DNA of 64,000 nt. Origin: CAYLSV01 sp964386435 (GTDB taxonomy: Bacteria; Planctomycetota; Phycisphaerae; Tepidisphaerales; Tepidisphaeraceae). The DNA lies in contig CAYLSV010000005.1 in assembly GCA_964386435.1 (NCBI GenBank), forward strand, positions 21,431 through 85,430. Reading direction: 5' to 3'. The notes beneath the pieces were generated by a model, which saw only the letters and a list, made by a program, of their open reading frames with translations, was not told the origin of the DNA and did no database searches. A program made the position numbers and the translations under genes. Of this stretch, positions 18,819 to 28,100 are shown piece by piece (within the stretch, counting starts at the first letter, position 1; every line of letters starts with the position of its first letter).

Positions 18819-20795
18819 ATGGTGCTGCCTGATCTGATGTCGACGCTGCTGTTGCCGCTGGGGGCGGGGGGGACGGATGTGGCCATCACGATCTCGTTGG
18901 CGGCCATTGTGGTGCTGGGGGTTGGGGCGCAGTGGCTGGGGTGGCGGCTGCGGTTGCCGTCGATCTTGCTGTTGCTGCTGTTCGGGTTTCTGGCCGGGCC
19001 GGTGATGGGGGAGTTGTTTGGGAACGACTTTGCCCTGCGGCCGGACGATCTGGTGCCCGAGGCGGTGCTGTTGAACATCGTGTCGCTGGCGGTCGGGCTC
19101 ATCCTGTTCGAGGGCGGGCTGACGCTCAACTTCAACGAGATCAAGAACGTCCGCAAGGCCGTCTTCTCGCTGGTAACGGTCGGGGCGATCATCACGTGGG
19201 TCATTTGCGGGCTGGCGGCGTGGTTGATTCTGGGGCTGCCGGGGCCGATCGCCGTGTTGCTGGGGGCCGTGCTGATCGTGACCGGGCCGACGGTCATCGG
19301 GCCGCTCCTGCGGTTCGTGCGGCCCACGGGCAGCGCGGGCAAGGTGCTCAAGTGGGAGGGCATTGTCATCGACCCGATCGGTGCGATGGCGGCGGTCCTC
19401 GTCTTTGAGGCCATCATGGAAGGCACCACCGGCGTCGGCTCGGCGACGGCCACGTCGTCGACGCTGGCGTTTGTTTGGGGCGCGGTGAAAACGAGTTTAC
19501 TCGGCACGGGTATCGGCCTAGCCGCGGCCGGGCTGCTGGTGTGGCTGCTGCGGCGGCTCTTGATCCCGGACCACCTTCAGGTGCCGGTGACGCTCATGTT
19601 CGTCACGGCTGCCTTCCTCGCCAGCAACGCCACCGTCGCCGAGAGCGGCCTCTACACGACGACCGTCATGGGCATCGCTTTGGCGAACCAGAAGAAGGCC
19701 CGCATCAGCCACATCCTGGAGTTCAAGGAGACGCTGGTGCTGCTGATGATCGCCGGGCTGTTCATCATCCTCAGCAGCCGCCTGGAGATGGACGAGCTGC
19801 GGCAGATCAACCCTTGGACGGCAGCGGCGTTCATCGCCGTCGTCATCCTCATCTCCCGCCCGGCGGCCGTGTTCGGCTCGACGTTCGGCAGCGCACTGAC
19901 CTTCCAGGACAAATTGTTCCTCTCGTGGATGGCCCCCCGCGGCATTGTGGCGGCGGCGGTGGCGAGCGTGTTCGGCATCGCCCTGGAGAAGCAGAACGTG
20001 CCGGGGGCCGAGCTGTTGGTGCCGTACGTGTTCCTGGTCATCGTCTTCACCGTCAGCATCTACGGCCTGACCGCCGCCTTCGCCGCCCGACGACTTGGGC
20101 TCGCCCGCACCGGCAGCGCCGGCATGCTCATCGTCGGCGCCCACCCGCTGGCCCGGCAGATTGGCCTCGCGATGAAAGAGGTCGGTCTGGAGGTGCTGCT
20201 GGTTGACACGAACTACCTCAACGTCCAGCAGGCAAAGCTGCAAGGGCTTAACGCCATCGTCGCCAACGCCTTGTCGCCGACGGTGACGGAGCAGCTGGAG
20301 CTCTCGAGCATCGGCCGAATGCTGGCGCTGACCGGCAACCATGAGATCAACAGCTTGGCATGCGTCCACTTCGGCCGGCAGTTCAGTCGCAGCGAGGTGT
20401 ACATGCTCGGCAGCGGCCGCAAGAAAGCCCCCGGCCGCGACGGCGAGACGGACGAGGAGGTGCAGGGCCGCCACCTCTTCGGCGACGGCGTGACCTACGC
20501 CAAGCTGCTGGAGCTGCGCGACGCCGGGGCCGAGGTGCGGCTGACGAAGATCACCAAGGAGTTCAGCTTCGAGGATTGGCAGGCCGAACACGGCGAGACG
20601 GCTCAACCCCTGGCGGTGATCGGCGACGACGGCACGGTCATGTTCTACCTCGCCAACGACCGCAACCCGACGCCCAAGCCCGGCCAGCGGCTGATGGGGC
20701 TGGTGGTGCCCAAGCCCATCGAGAACCCCCGCCCCGCCGCCACGGCTGAGGAGCCGGCCACCGTTCCGGCGGGCGCGGTCGCCGCTGGCGTGTGA
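18819..20795 (+). CDS. CPA1-type Na+(K+)/H+ antiporter with C-terminal TrkA-N/RCK domain
   Basis: 658 aa. The first 430 residues are a polytopic exchanger of about 12 helices. GLILFEGGLTLNF and EGIVIDPIGA (the Asp of the transport site) are typical of NhaP/CPA1; SWMAPRGIVAAAVASVFG is the conserved Arg-containing helix. Residues 440-560 form a nucleotide-binding TrkA-N domain (AGMLIVGAHPLARQIGL, then VLLVDTN), followed by a further C-terminal region. It probably exchanges monovalent cations for protons, gated by nucleotide. TACACT lies 9 nt before the ATG with no Shine-Dalgarno sequence. Confidence 0.9.
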   Translation: MVLPDLMSTLLLPLGAGGTDVAITISLAAIVVLGVGAQWLGWRLRLPSILLLLLFGFLAGPVMGELFGNDFALRPDDLVPEAVLLNIVSLAVGLILFEGGLTLNFNEIKNVRKAVFSLVTVGAIITWVICGLAAWLILGLPGPIAVLLGAVLIVTGPTVIGPLLRFVRPTGSAGKVLKWEGIVIDPIGAMAAVLVFEAIMEGTTGVGSATATSSTLAFVWGAVKTSLLGTGIGLAAAGLLVWLLRRLLIPDHLQVPVTLMFVTAAFLASNATVAESGLYTTTVMGIALANQKKARISHILEFKETLVLLMIAGLFIILSSRLEMDELRQINPWTAAAFIAVVILISRPAAVFGSTFGSALTFQDKLFLSWMAPRGIVAAAVASVFGIALEKQNVPGAELLVPYVFLVIVFTVSIYGLTAAFAARRLGLARTGSAGMLIVGAHPLARQIGLAMKEVGLEVLLVDTNYLNVQQAKLQGLNAIVANALSPTVTEQLELSSIGRMLALTGNHEINSLACVHFGRQFSRSEVYMLGSGRKKAPGRDGETDEEVQGRHLFGDGVTYAKLLELRDAGAEVRLTKITKEFSFEDWQAEHGETAQPLAVIGDDGTVMFYLANDRNPTPKPGQRLMGLVVPKPIENPRPAATAEEPATVPAGAVAAGV

Positions 20796-20812
20796 GTTGC
20801 TACCGTGGCGGC

Positions 20813-21178
20813 ATGCCCAAACTGACTGTTGACGGCGTTGGCGAGTTCGACGTGCCCCGCGACAAGCGGCTGGTCTTGGCCCTGGAAGACGAAGCCGGCC
20901 TCGACCAGCTTCACGCCTGCGGCGGCGTCGGCAAATGCACCACCTGCCGCGTCGAATTCACGGACGGCGAGCCGACCACGATGACGCAGCAAGAGAACGA
21001 CACCCTGCGCGCCCGCGACCTCTACGGCACTGCCCGACTGTCGTGCCAAATCACCTGCAACGCCGACATGACGGTCAAGGCCCAAAGCCGCCTCGAAGGC
21101 AGCGGCCGCAAAGACGCCGGCCCCCGCCCGAAGGACCACATCGAGCCTGAACCGGTGTGGATCGAGAAGGCCCTGTGA
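20813..21178 (+). CDS. 2Fe-2S ferredoxin (plant/adrenodoxin-like fold)
   Basis: 121 aa. Three cluster ligands lie in HACGGVGKCTTC (Cys-x5-Cys-x2-Cys, residues 36-44) and the fourth in ARLSCQ (about residue 79). It is a small electron carrier; partner unknown. The start at 20813 is 18 nt after the antiporter stop, and TACCGT lies 6 nt upstream, so it may have its own promoter. The C-terminal 30 residues are charged and not part of the fold. Confidence 0.9.
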   Translation: MPKLTVDGVGEFDVPRDKRLVLALEDEAGLDQLHACGGVGKCTTCRVEFTDGEPTTMTQQENDTLRARDLYGTARLSCQITCNADMTVKAQSRLEGSGRKDAGPRPKDHIEPEPVWIEKAL

Positions 21179-21235
21179 CGTTGGCAATCAATCCAGTGCA
21201 TCGCGTTCAATCCGGGGCGCGGAAGCACAATGTTG

Positions 21236-21330
21236 CCCCCACCGCCGCGTAGCGGCGGGGCTGCAAATGGGATCTAGACGCTACGGACGTTGTGCGTAGC
21301 TCCGCCGCTACGCGGCCGTGGGGTTTCTGC
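21236..21330. repeat. REP-like element family B, inverted pair
   Basis: The left copy near 21236-21268 has core CCACCGCCGCGTAGCGGCGG and then GGCTGC. The right copy near 21295-21330 is its inverse (GTAGCTCCGCCGCTACGCGG, then CCGTGGGG). Each copy has its own small hairpin and the pair forms a larger one. It lies in the 184-bp space between the ferredoxin and the glycosidase. Confidence 0.8.
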
Positions 21331-21362
21331 GGCGATCGAGTGCGTGTTACGATACGCGGAGC

Positions 21363-22910
21363 ATGATCGAACTGACGCAACCCGGCGTGGCGACAAAGGC
21401 TAGGCAGTGGCAGGTGGTGGACGTTGTGGTGCGGGTGCCGGCGAAGGCGGTGCCGGATGATTCGTTTGCGGGGGACGTCACCGCGACTTTTCGGTGTGGC
21501 GACGACGTCTTTCGCGTGCCGGGGTTCTTCGACGGCGATGGCGTGTACCGCGTTCGCTTCGCGCCGCCAATGATCGGGCGGTGGGCGTTTGGGGTGGAGT
21601 CGCCGTTGCCGCTGTCGGGGGCGATCGCCGGGACGCTCGACGTGGCGCCGGGCGGGCATCCGGGGCCGCTGGCCGTGTCGGCGGCGAATCGGCGGCGGTT
21701 TGCGTATGCGGATGGGACGCCTTGTCTGGTCATGGGGTTCGAGTGCGACTGGCTGTTCGCGCTCGACGCCGACAACGCCGAGGACATCCCGAACACCCGG
21801 CTCATGGCCGAGACAATCGTGGCCAACGGGTTCAACCACGTGGTGATGAACGTCTTCGCGTACGACGCGCCGTGGGGCGAGAAGGACCGGATTCCGCCTG
21901 AGTTCTTGTGGAACAAGCCGGCGGCGTTTCCGTTCGGCGGGACGAACGACGAGCCGAACCACGCGACGCTGAACCTCACGTTCTTCCAACGGCTCGACCG
22001 CGTCATCGCCCACCTCGACGCCCGCGGTTTGACGGCCCACGTCATGCTGTACGTGTGGAACAAGCTCGTCAACTGGCCCGCCCCGGCGTCGGCGGAGGAC
22101 GACCGCTACCTCGACCACGTCGTCCGCCGGTACGCGGCGTTCCCGAACGTCGTTTGGGACATCTCGAAGGAGGCCCTGCTCTACGGCCAAGGCGACCCGG
22201 CGTACGTTGTCGGGCGGATCGAGCGGCTCCGCCAACAAAGCCCGCAGCGGCGGCTGGTGACCGTGCACGATTGGGACTTCTGCCAACTTCGGCCGGAGAC
22301 GGTGGATTTCGCCAGCATCCAAGAGTGGACGCACGGGCTGCACGACCGTTTGCTGCGGGTGGCCGAGGCGGTGCCCGAGATGCCGGTGCTTTGCATCGAG
22401 CACGGCGGGTACGAGCGGCACACGCCGTACTCCGTGTTCGACGGGGCGTACTCCGACGCCGTGACGTGCCTCGACCGGTTCTGGCAGTGCCTATTCGCCG
22501 GCGTGTACGCGGCCCATTACTGGCAGGGGGCGGCGTGGTATCACGCGGTGCCGGACCCGATTGCCCTGCCGCCGGCACACCGGCCGAGGCTGGATTGGTA
22601 TCGGCATGTCGTGTCGATCCTGGGCCGCGTGCCGTTCGAGACGCTCCATCCCGAGCAGCAACCCTTCTGCCCGCCCATGCTCACCGACGGCAAGCGGCAC
22701 TGGCTGTTCCTCATCACCGGCACCCGCAACGGCGTGTGCGGCACCAGTGACGGCATCGGCGGCGGCATGTTCCGCGTCACCTGGCTCGACGCCCAAACCG
22801 GCGAATCCGTCACCACGCCCCACGAGATGCCCGGCAAGTGGCTGGGCATCAAGCGGCCCAACGAATTCGCCGCCCCCGTGGCGGTGGTGCATTTGGAGCG
22901 GGCGGACTAA
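21363..22910 (+). CDS. DUF5060/DUF4038-type glycoside hydrolase (apiosidase-like TIM barrel)
   Basis: 515 aa, no signal peptide. Residues 1-95 form a beta-sandwich of the DUF5060 type (VTATFRCGDDVFRVPGFFDGDGVYRVRFAPPMIGRW, split by loops). It is followed by a TIM-barrel with MGFECDWLFAL, VVWDISKEAL (candidate acid/base Glu) and VLCIEHGGYE (candidate nucleophile Glu). The family acts on plant or bacterial glycans; the substrate here is unknown. Absence of a signal peptide suggests a cytoplasmic enzyme acting on imported oligosaccharides. TACGAT lies 9 nt before the ATG. Confidence 0.8.
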   Translation: MIELTQPGVATKARQWQVVDVVVRVPAKAVPDDSFAGDVTATFRCGDDVFRVPGFFDGDGVYRVRFAPPMIGRWAFGVESPLPLSGAIAGTLDVAPGGHPGPLAVSAANRRRFAYADGTPCLVMGFECDWLFALDADNAEDIPNTRLMAETIVANGFNHVVMNVFAYDAPWGEKDRIPPEFLWNKPAAFPFGGTNDEPNHATLNLTFFQRLDRVIAHLDARGLTAHVMLYVWNKLVNWPAPASAEDDRYLDHVVRRYAAFPNVVWDISKEALLYGQGDPAYVVGRIERLRQQSPQRRLVTVHDWDFCQLRPETVDFASIQEWTHGLHDRLLRVAEAVPEMPVLCIEHGGYERHTPYSVFDGAYSDAVTCLDRFWQCLFAGVYAAHYWQGAAWYHAVPDPIALPPAHRPRLDWYRHVVSILGRVPFETLHPEQQPFCPPMLTDGKRHWLFLITGTRNGVCGTSDGIGGGMFRVTWLDAQTGESVTTPHEMPGKWLGIKRPNEFAAPVAVVHLERAD

Positions 22911-22915
22911 ACGGC

Positions 22916-24010
22916 TCAGTCGCCCGCCCACTGCTCGCGCAGCACTTGCTCGGCGGGCTTGCCCTCGGGGGTGTAGCCGCGGTCGGTGGGGCCGCCGTCG
23001 CCGGGGGGCCATTCCCAAATGCTGTAGCCGCCGAGTTCGGGCACGTCCTGCCACGCGTGGAAGAACCCGCGGTAAAGGCGGGCTTGGAGCTCGAGGTCGA
23101 TCGGGTCGCCGGTGGTGTAGTCCCACGGCTCGCGGGCGGCGTTGTCCATGCTCGTCCAGCCGACCTCCGTCAAGAGCAGCGGCTTGTCCTGCTCGCGCAG
23201 CCACGGCAGCAAATCCTTCTGGATCGTCTGCCAGTTGTCGACGATCTCCTCGACCGGCGTCGCCGCGTCGTCGCCGAGGGTCCAGTAGCTGTTCATGCCG
23301 ATCAGGTCCAGCGCGTCCCAGAACGGCACGGCGGTGTAGCGGTCCCAGTTGCTGCTGTACGTCAGCTCGCCGGTGAAGCTTTCGCGGACGTGGGCGATCG
23401 TCTTGCGCCACTCGTCCTCATGGGTTTGGCTGCTGATGAGCTCGCTGCCGACGACCATCACGTCGACGCCCTCGCCCTCAGCGACCCACGCGTAATGCCC
23501 GAGCATCGCACGGTAGCTGTCGAACCACGCCTCCCAATCGTCCGGGGCAAGCGTGCCGCGCCACTCGCTGGTCGTCTTCGGGTCGTCCAGCAACACGATG
23601 GGCATGAAGATGATCCGCAGGCCGCGGCTTTTGGCGTGCCGGAACAGCTCCCGCAACTGAGCCAGCGTCGGCGTCGTCCGCTGGTCGAGGTAGACGCGAT
23701 TGCTCGAGGCATCCTCCTGCCGGGCATCAACGACGATCTTCACGGCGTCCGCCCCGACATCGGCGATCTCGTCAACGCTCTGCTTGTACTTCTCAAGCCA
23801 GTCGACCCGCTGGAACTGCATGCCAATGGCACGGTACGGCTCGGTGCTGATCCGCCGGGCCGGCTCTGGCGGCGGCTCTTCCACAACCACCTCCGCCGGC
23901 GGCTCGCCACGTAGCAGCACGCAACTCGAGGCCGCGAGATAAAGCGCAATGGCAGTGACGACGAGCAGGCGGGACGCGATCACCCGCACATTCTGCCAGA
24001 TTTCAACCAT
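22916..24010 (-). CDS. GH113-like TIM-barrel glycosidase, probable lipoprotein
   Basis: 364 aa. A hydrophobic N-terminus ends at AASSC (Cys 30), a weak lipobox, so it is probably membrane-anchored outside the cytoplasm. The barrel contains VVGSELIS and LLTEVGWTS, the paired glutamates of retaining GH113/GH5-like enzymes (mannanase-type), plus GYSIWEWPPGD. It immediately follows the last pseudopilin (its ATG abuts that stop) as final gene of the gspF-pilin-pilin-glycosidase array. Its activity on mannan or another beta-glycan is inference. Confidence 0.7.
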   Translation of the reverse strand: MVEIWQNVRVIASRLLVVTAIALYLAASSCVLLRGEPPAEVVVEEPPPEPARRISTEPYRAIGMQFQRVDWLEKYKQSVDEIADVGADAVKIVVDARQEDASSNRVYLDQRTTPTLAQLRELFRHAKSRGLRIIFMPIVLLDDPKTTSEWRGTLAPDDWEAWFDSYRAMLGHYAWVAEGEGVDVMVVGSELISSQTHEDEWRKTIAHVRESFTGELTYSSNWDRYTAVPFWDALDLIGMNSYWTLGDDAATPVEEIVDNWQTIQKDLLPWLREQDKPLLLTEVGWTSMDNAAREPWDYTTGDPIDLELQARLYRGFFHAWQDVPELGGYSIWEWPPGDGGPTDRGYTPEGKPAEQVLREQWAGD

Positions 24011-24955
24011 TCAGTCGATGTTCGTCACATCATCAACCGGCTCATACGACTGGCCGTCATGGGTGCCGCCGAGCACTTGGGCCCGACGTTGAGCGGCCGG
24101 GCCACTGGCGTCGGGGAAGCCGTATTTGCTATCGGAGCCGGCGGAGATGAGGACAAAGTCCTTACCAAGCGGTTGCCCCTCCGCCACCGTCGCAGCGGGC
24201 TGCAAACCGCCGTCGCCATCGTAATCGCCCAGCATCGCCTGGATCTGCAGATCGGACTGGGCACCGTTGCCGCCAAAGAACACGCGGATGTGCCCGGTGT
24301 TGAATTTGGCGAACTCGTCGAAGTCGGCGTACGCCCCGCCCGTTTGCGCAGAGCCGGGCCGAGGGTTGCCGGTCATGTAAAGGATCGGGTTGCCCAGCAG
24401 GTCCAGCAGCAGCGGCCCGTTCATTCGGAACGCGTCGGGATCAAGATACGCCGACACCACCTCGCCACCGATGCCTGGTGCGCCGGCGGCGACGAAGCCG
24501 GGGCCGTCGAGGCCGTCGGCGGCGTCGAAGGCGATCCAATCTTCGGTGCGGGTGGTGGGGTTGCCGCTGTTGGCGTTCCTGATGATGCACACGTACGACA
24601 CCGAGCCAAAGGTGACGGTGTCGCCCGGGTTGTAGACGTTCGCGGTGTCATGAGCCGGCGGTGCGGCCGAGGCGGGGCCGGGGCCGACCAGCGCTTTGGC
24701 AAGCACGGCGGGACCGGTATTGATCTCGTTGCGGCCGGGCCGGGGGAGGCTGCCGTGGTCCTGGCGGTAGGCTTCAAGAGCCATCTCGATGGTGGCCAGA
24801 TCGCCGCGGATGCGGCTTGCTTCGCCGACGCCGATGGATCGGATCACGGCCGGCAGCAGGATGCCGGCCAACACCACGATGATGCCGATGACGACCAGCA
24901 GCTCGATGAGCGAGAACCCGGCACGACGGGCGGCGGCTTGGCGTGGATTCGGCAT
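24011..24955 (-). CDS. Type II secretion-type pseudopilin (prepilin N-terminal methylation motif), second of two
   Basis: 314 aa. The leader MPNPRQAAARRAG is cut by prepilin peptidase before FSLIELLVVIGIIVVL, with Glu at +5. The C-terminal part has VLISAGSDSKYGFPD, as in GspG/GspH-like planctomycete proteins. ATG 24955 is chosen for its short basic leader and an AGGAG site 8 nt upstream; the frame is open back to 24997. It sits between another pseudopilin and the GH113-like lipoprotein. Confidence 0.85.
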   Translation of the reverse strand: MPNPRQAAARRAGFSLIELLVVIGIIVVLAGILLPAVIRSIGVGEASRIRGDLATIEMALEAYRQDHGSLPRPGRNEINTGPAVLAKALVGPGPASAAPPAHDTANVYNPGDTVTFGSVSYVCIIRNANSGNPTTRTEDWIAFDAADGLDGPGFVAAGAPGIGGEVVSAYLDPDAFRMNGPLLLDLLGNPILYMTGNPRPGSAQTGGAYADFDEFAKFNTGHIRVFFGGNGAQSDLQIQAMLGDYDGDGGLQPAATVAEGQPLGKDFVLISAGSDSKYGFPDASGPAAQRRAQVLGGTHDGQSYEPVDDVTNID

Positions 24956-24993
24956 GATCGGCTCCTGGCTTGCAAACGTCTGGCGGGCCCGGC

Positions 24994-25917
24994 TCACTCG
25001 GGGACGCCGAAGTTGGTGATGTCGTCGCTGGTTCCGAACAGCCGATCGCGGCCGGCACTGATGATCACGAAGCTGTCGTTCTTGACGGCAACGTTGCTGC
25101 CGCCCGTGGAGAGGCTTTCGTTGGCGAAATATGACGTCGGGCCGACGAAGTTGACGGTGCTGTCGCTGCTGGTCGCCCCGCCGCCGAGGCCGTGCTCGCC
25201 GACCCGGCCGACGCCGATCTGGGCGGTGGTGTAGGCGTTGTTGTCCTTGAGCTGATAGATGGCCGAGCCGGAGGTCGGGTCGATGTCGGTGACGCCGCGG
25301 TTGGCACGGTAGATGAGGAACGGCAGCGGGTCCGAGAAGTTGTCGACGAACTCGGGAACGGGCGAGTCGAAGCCGCGCCCGGTTCCGGCGGCGGCAGAGA
25401 GGGCCACGCCCGCGTCGAGGAAGTAGCCGTTGTTGTCGGCCGTGGTCTCGGCGTCGCCGGCGAAACTCGGCGACGAGCCGGGCCGGCGGCCCAAATCGCG
25501 AGGGCCGCTACCGACGAGGGTGTGGTTGTAGCTGACGGTGCCGCCGGTCTGCGTCAGGCCGCCGGCGAGCCCGAGCAGGAAGTTCTCGCTGCCGGTAAGT
25601 CGTTGGCCGCTGCCCAGGGCGGTGGTGGTGCCTTCGGGCGTCACGAACTCGCCGATGCCGCCGGTGTTGCCGGCGATGCCCAACGTCCGATTGGGAAGCG
25701 GGCCGGGATAGCCGCCGTAGTCCAGGGCGTACGACTCCGCGGCGTTAGCGAGGGTCGAGAGCGTGGCGGCGGTGCCGGTCGCTTGGGCCGACTCGCGGAC
25801 CTTGGCGACGGTCGGCACGAGCAGCCCGATGAGCAGCGCGATGATGCCGATGACCACCAGCAGCTCCACAAGCGAGAACCCGGCGGCGTGGCGACGACTA
25901 GAGATCAAGCAATTCAT
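24994..25917 (-). CDS. Type II secretion-type pseudopilin, first of two
   Basis: 307 aa. The basic leader MNCLISSRRHAAG precedes FSLVELLVVIGIIALLIGLL with the conserved Glu. The tail FVIISAGRDRLFGTSDDI parallels the next gene, so the two are paralogous. Likely a (minor) pseudopilin that assembles on the GspF platform encoded just upstream. No cognate GspE or GspD is visible in the window. Confidence 0.85.
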   Translation of the reverse strand: MNCLISSRRHAAGFSLVELLVVIGIIALLIGLLVPTVAKVRESAQATGTAATLSTLANAAESYALDYGGYPGPLPNRTLGIAGNTGGIGEFVTPEGTTTALGSGQRLTGSENFLLGLAGGLTQTGGTVSYNHTLVGSGPRDLGRRPGSSPSFAGDAETTADNNGYFLDAGVALSAAAGTGRGFDSPVPEFVDNFSDPLPFLIYRANRGVTDIDPTSGSAIYQLKDNNAYTTAQIGVGRVGEHGLGGGATSSDSTVNFVGPTSYFANESLSTGGSNVAVKNDSFVIISAGRDRLFGTSDDITNFGVPE

Positions 25918-25963
25918 CGGTTCTCCGGCGAAGAAGCGGGCAAAGCGGACAAGGCGCAGGCGA

Positions 25964-27226
25964 TCAGCCGCTAACGCTCTGGATCAGCGTGACCATCGGC
26001 AGGAACATCGCCACGACGATGAAGCCGACGATGCCACCCAAAATCACGACCATGACCGGCTCGAGGATGCTGATCAGCGACGACACCAGCACATCGACAT
26101 CACTGTCGTAGTTGTCGGCGATTTTCATGAGCATTTTGTCGAGGTCGCCGGTTTCCTCGCCGACGTCGACCATGTTCACGACAATCGCGTCACACACCTT
26201 CGTCGCTCGCAGCGGGTCGGCCATCGATTCGCCCTCGCGGATGGCGTCGTGGACTTTCTGGAGGGCGCGGGCGTAAATCTCGTTGCCGCAGGTTTCGCGG
26301 GTGATGTTCAGGCCGTCGAGGATCGGCACGCCGGCCGAGATGAGCGTGCCCAGCGTCCGGGTGAACCGGGCGATGGCGGTTTTCGAGAGGATCGCGCCCA
26401 GGATCGGGATTTTGAGCTTGATCGCGTCGGTGAAGTACTTGCCGCCGTTGCTGATGCGGATGAGCTTCCAGATGAGGACCAGCACCACGGGCGAGAACAG
26501 AATCACCATCCATCCGCCGCCGGCAATCCAAGAGGAGAGGTCGATGAGGAACTGCGTGACCGCCGGCAACGGCACGTCAAAGTCGGCGAAGATCTCCTCG
26601 AAGCTCGGGATCACGAAGATCATGATGCCGGTGACGATGACGACGGCGATGGTGATGACCACCGCCGGATAGATCATGGCCCCGATGACCTTCTTCTTCA
26701 GCCGGGCGGCCTTCTCCATGAAGTCGGCCAGGCGCTGCAGGATGATGTCGAGCACACCGCCGGCCTCACCGGCGTTGATCATGTTGACGTACAGCTTGTT
26801 GAACGCCTTGGGGTATTGGGCCATCGCCTCCGAAAGCGACCCGCCTGATTCGACTTCGTCGGCCACGCCGCCGAGCACGGCTTTCAAGAGGCCGGGCCGC
26901 TGCTGCTGCTCGAGGATCTGCAGGCTGCGGAGAATCGGCAGGCCGGCGTCCTGGAGGGTCGAGAGCTGGCGGGTGAAGGTGACCAGCTGCTTCTGCGGCA
27001 CGCCGCCGATGGAGATCGGCATCTTCCGCTTGGGGGCCAGCGGCTCGGGGCCGCTTTTGCCCTTTTTCTTCTTCACCGCCCGCTTGGCGGCCTTCTCCTT
27101 CACCTTGGTCGGGAAGTAGCCTTTGGCCCGAACCCGTGCAATGGCCTCTTCTTCACTGCCGGCCTCGATCTCCTCCTTGACCTCTTGGCCCGAGGAGTTC
27201 ATCGCTTCGAAGGTGTAGGTTGCCAT
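25964..27226 (-). CDS. Type II secretion / type IV pilus inner-membrane platform protein GspF/PilC
   Basis: 420 aa. Begins MATYTFEAMNSSGQ, typical of PilC/GspF, with a Lys-rich linker (residues 45-70), and has two T2SSF domains, each with FTRQLSTLQDAGLPI- or FTRTLGTLISAGVPI-like motifs. Three membrane helices: about 180-205, 225-245 and 390-415. It interacts with the assembly ATPase and pseudopilins. The start is fixed by AGGAGC upstream of ATG 27226. First gene of a minus-strand array with two pseudopilins and a glycosidase. Confidence 0.92.
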   Translation of the reverse strand: MATYTFEAMNSSGQEVKEEIEAGSEEEAIARVRAKGYFPTKVKEKAAKRAVKKKKGKSGPEPLAPKRKMPISIGGVPQKQLVTFTRQLSTLQDAGLPILRSLQILEQQQRPGLLKAVLGGVADEVESGGSLSEAMAQYPKAFNKLYVNMINAGEAGGVLDIILQRLADFMEKAARLKKKVIGAMIYPAVVITIAVVIVTGIMIFVIPSFEEIFADFDVPLPAVTQFLIDLSSWIAGGGWMVILFSPVVLVLIWKLIRISNGGKYFTDAIKLKIPILGAILSKTAIARFTRTLGTLISAGVPILDGLNITRETCGNEIYARALQKVHDAIREGESMADPLRATKVCDAIVVNMVDVGEETGDLDKMLMKIADNYDSDVDVLVSSLISILEPVMVVILGGIVGFIVVAMFLPMVTLIQSVSG

Positions 27227-27302
27227 GTTCGGTTGCTCCTGCGGGTACGGATCGGTCGCCGCGGACATGGTACGGCCTGTCCAGCCAATCCCCAACCCCA
27301 GC

Positions 27303-28100
27303 TCAACGACGCCGGACGAACTCGGCCGCGGCCCGGATGTCGGCCACCCGATTCTCGCCCGCCTCCCGCTCGATCGGCAGATCCAGATCATCGCCGATGA
27401 GCTCGAAGAACGCCGGCCAATCGACCGCCCCGGTGCCGACGACGACCTCGCTGCCCCACTGAACCCCCGGCTGGTCCGACGGCAGGGCATCCTTGAGGTG
27501 GGCCTGCACCACCCGCGGCCGCAGCTTCTTCAGGGCGTCGATCGGGTCGCCGCTGCCGTAGAGTATCATGTTCGCCGGGTCGAAGTTGACGCCGACGTCC
27601 TCCCGACCGAGCGCGTCCAGCAGTCGCAGCAGATCGTCGGCCGACTCCTGCCCCGTCTCCAAGCCGAGCGCCACGCCATGCTCTCCCAGCAAGTCGGCCG
27701 CCTCGGCCAGCCGGTCCCGCACGATGGCGAACACCGGATCGGCCGCATCGGCCGGAATGAACCCGGCATGCAGCGTGATGAGCCTGATCCCAAGCCCCGC
27801 CGCCACCGGCCCGGCCCGCCTGATCCGCTCCCGCGTCGCCGGCCACGTCTCATCCGGCACCACCCCACCGGTCCGATGAATCGCGGCGATGGACGAGTAA
27901 TCCTCTCCCACGCACGTCACCATCCCGCTGACGCACTCCAGCCCGGCGACCTCGCCCGGCTCCCAAGCCTCCTCGATGAACGGGTCCAAATGCAGCTGCA
28001 CCCGCCGCAGCCCGACCTCGTCCAACAACGCCACCAAACCCGCCGCCGACGACGGCTGCAGCGACCACGTGCACACGGCCAGGCGATTGGCAATGCTCAT
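27303..28100 (-). CDS. Sugar phosphate isomerase/epimerase (xylose isomerase-like TIM barrel)
   Basis: 265 aa. The barrel has LITLHAGFIP, LGLETGQES (metal-binding Glu), VNFDPANMILYG (Asp), VVQAHLKDA (His) and PIEREAG (Glu): the metal-site pattern of AP_endonuc_2-type isomerases. Probably acts on a sugar or keto-acid in carbohydrate catabolism. Its ATG overlaps the Uma2 stop by 4 nt (ATGA), so the two are translationally coupled. Confidence 0.85.
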   Translation of the reverse strand: MSIANRLAVCTWSLQPSSAAGLVALLDEVGLRRVQLHLDPFIEEAWEPGEVAGLECVSGMVTCVGEDYSSIAAIHRTGGVVPDETWPATRERIRRAGPVAAGLGIRLITLHAGFIPADAADPVFAIVRDRLAEAADLLGEHGVALGLETGQESADDLLRLLDALGREDVGVNFDPANMILYGSGDPIDALKKLRPRVVQAHLKDALPSDQPGVQWGSEVVVGTGAVDWPAFFELIGDDLDLPIEREAGENRVADIRAAAEFVRRR

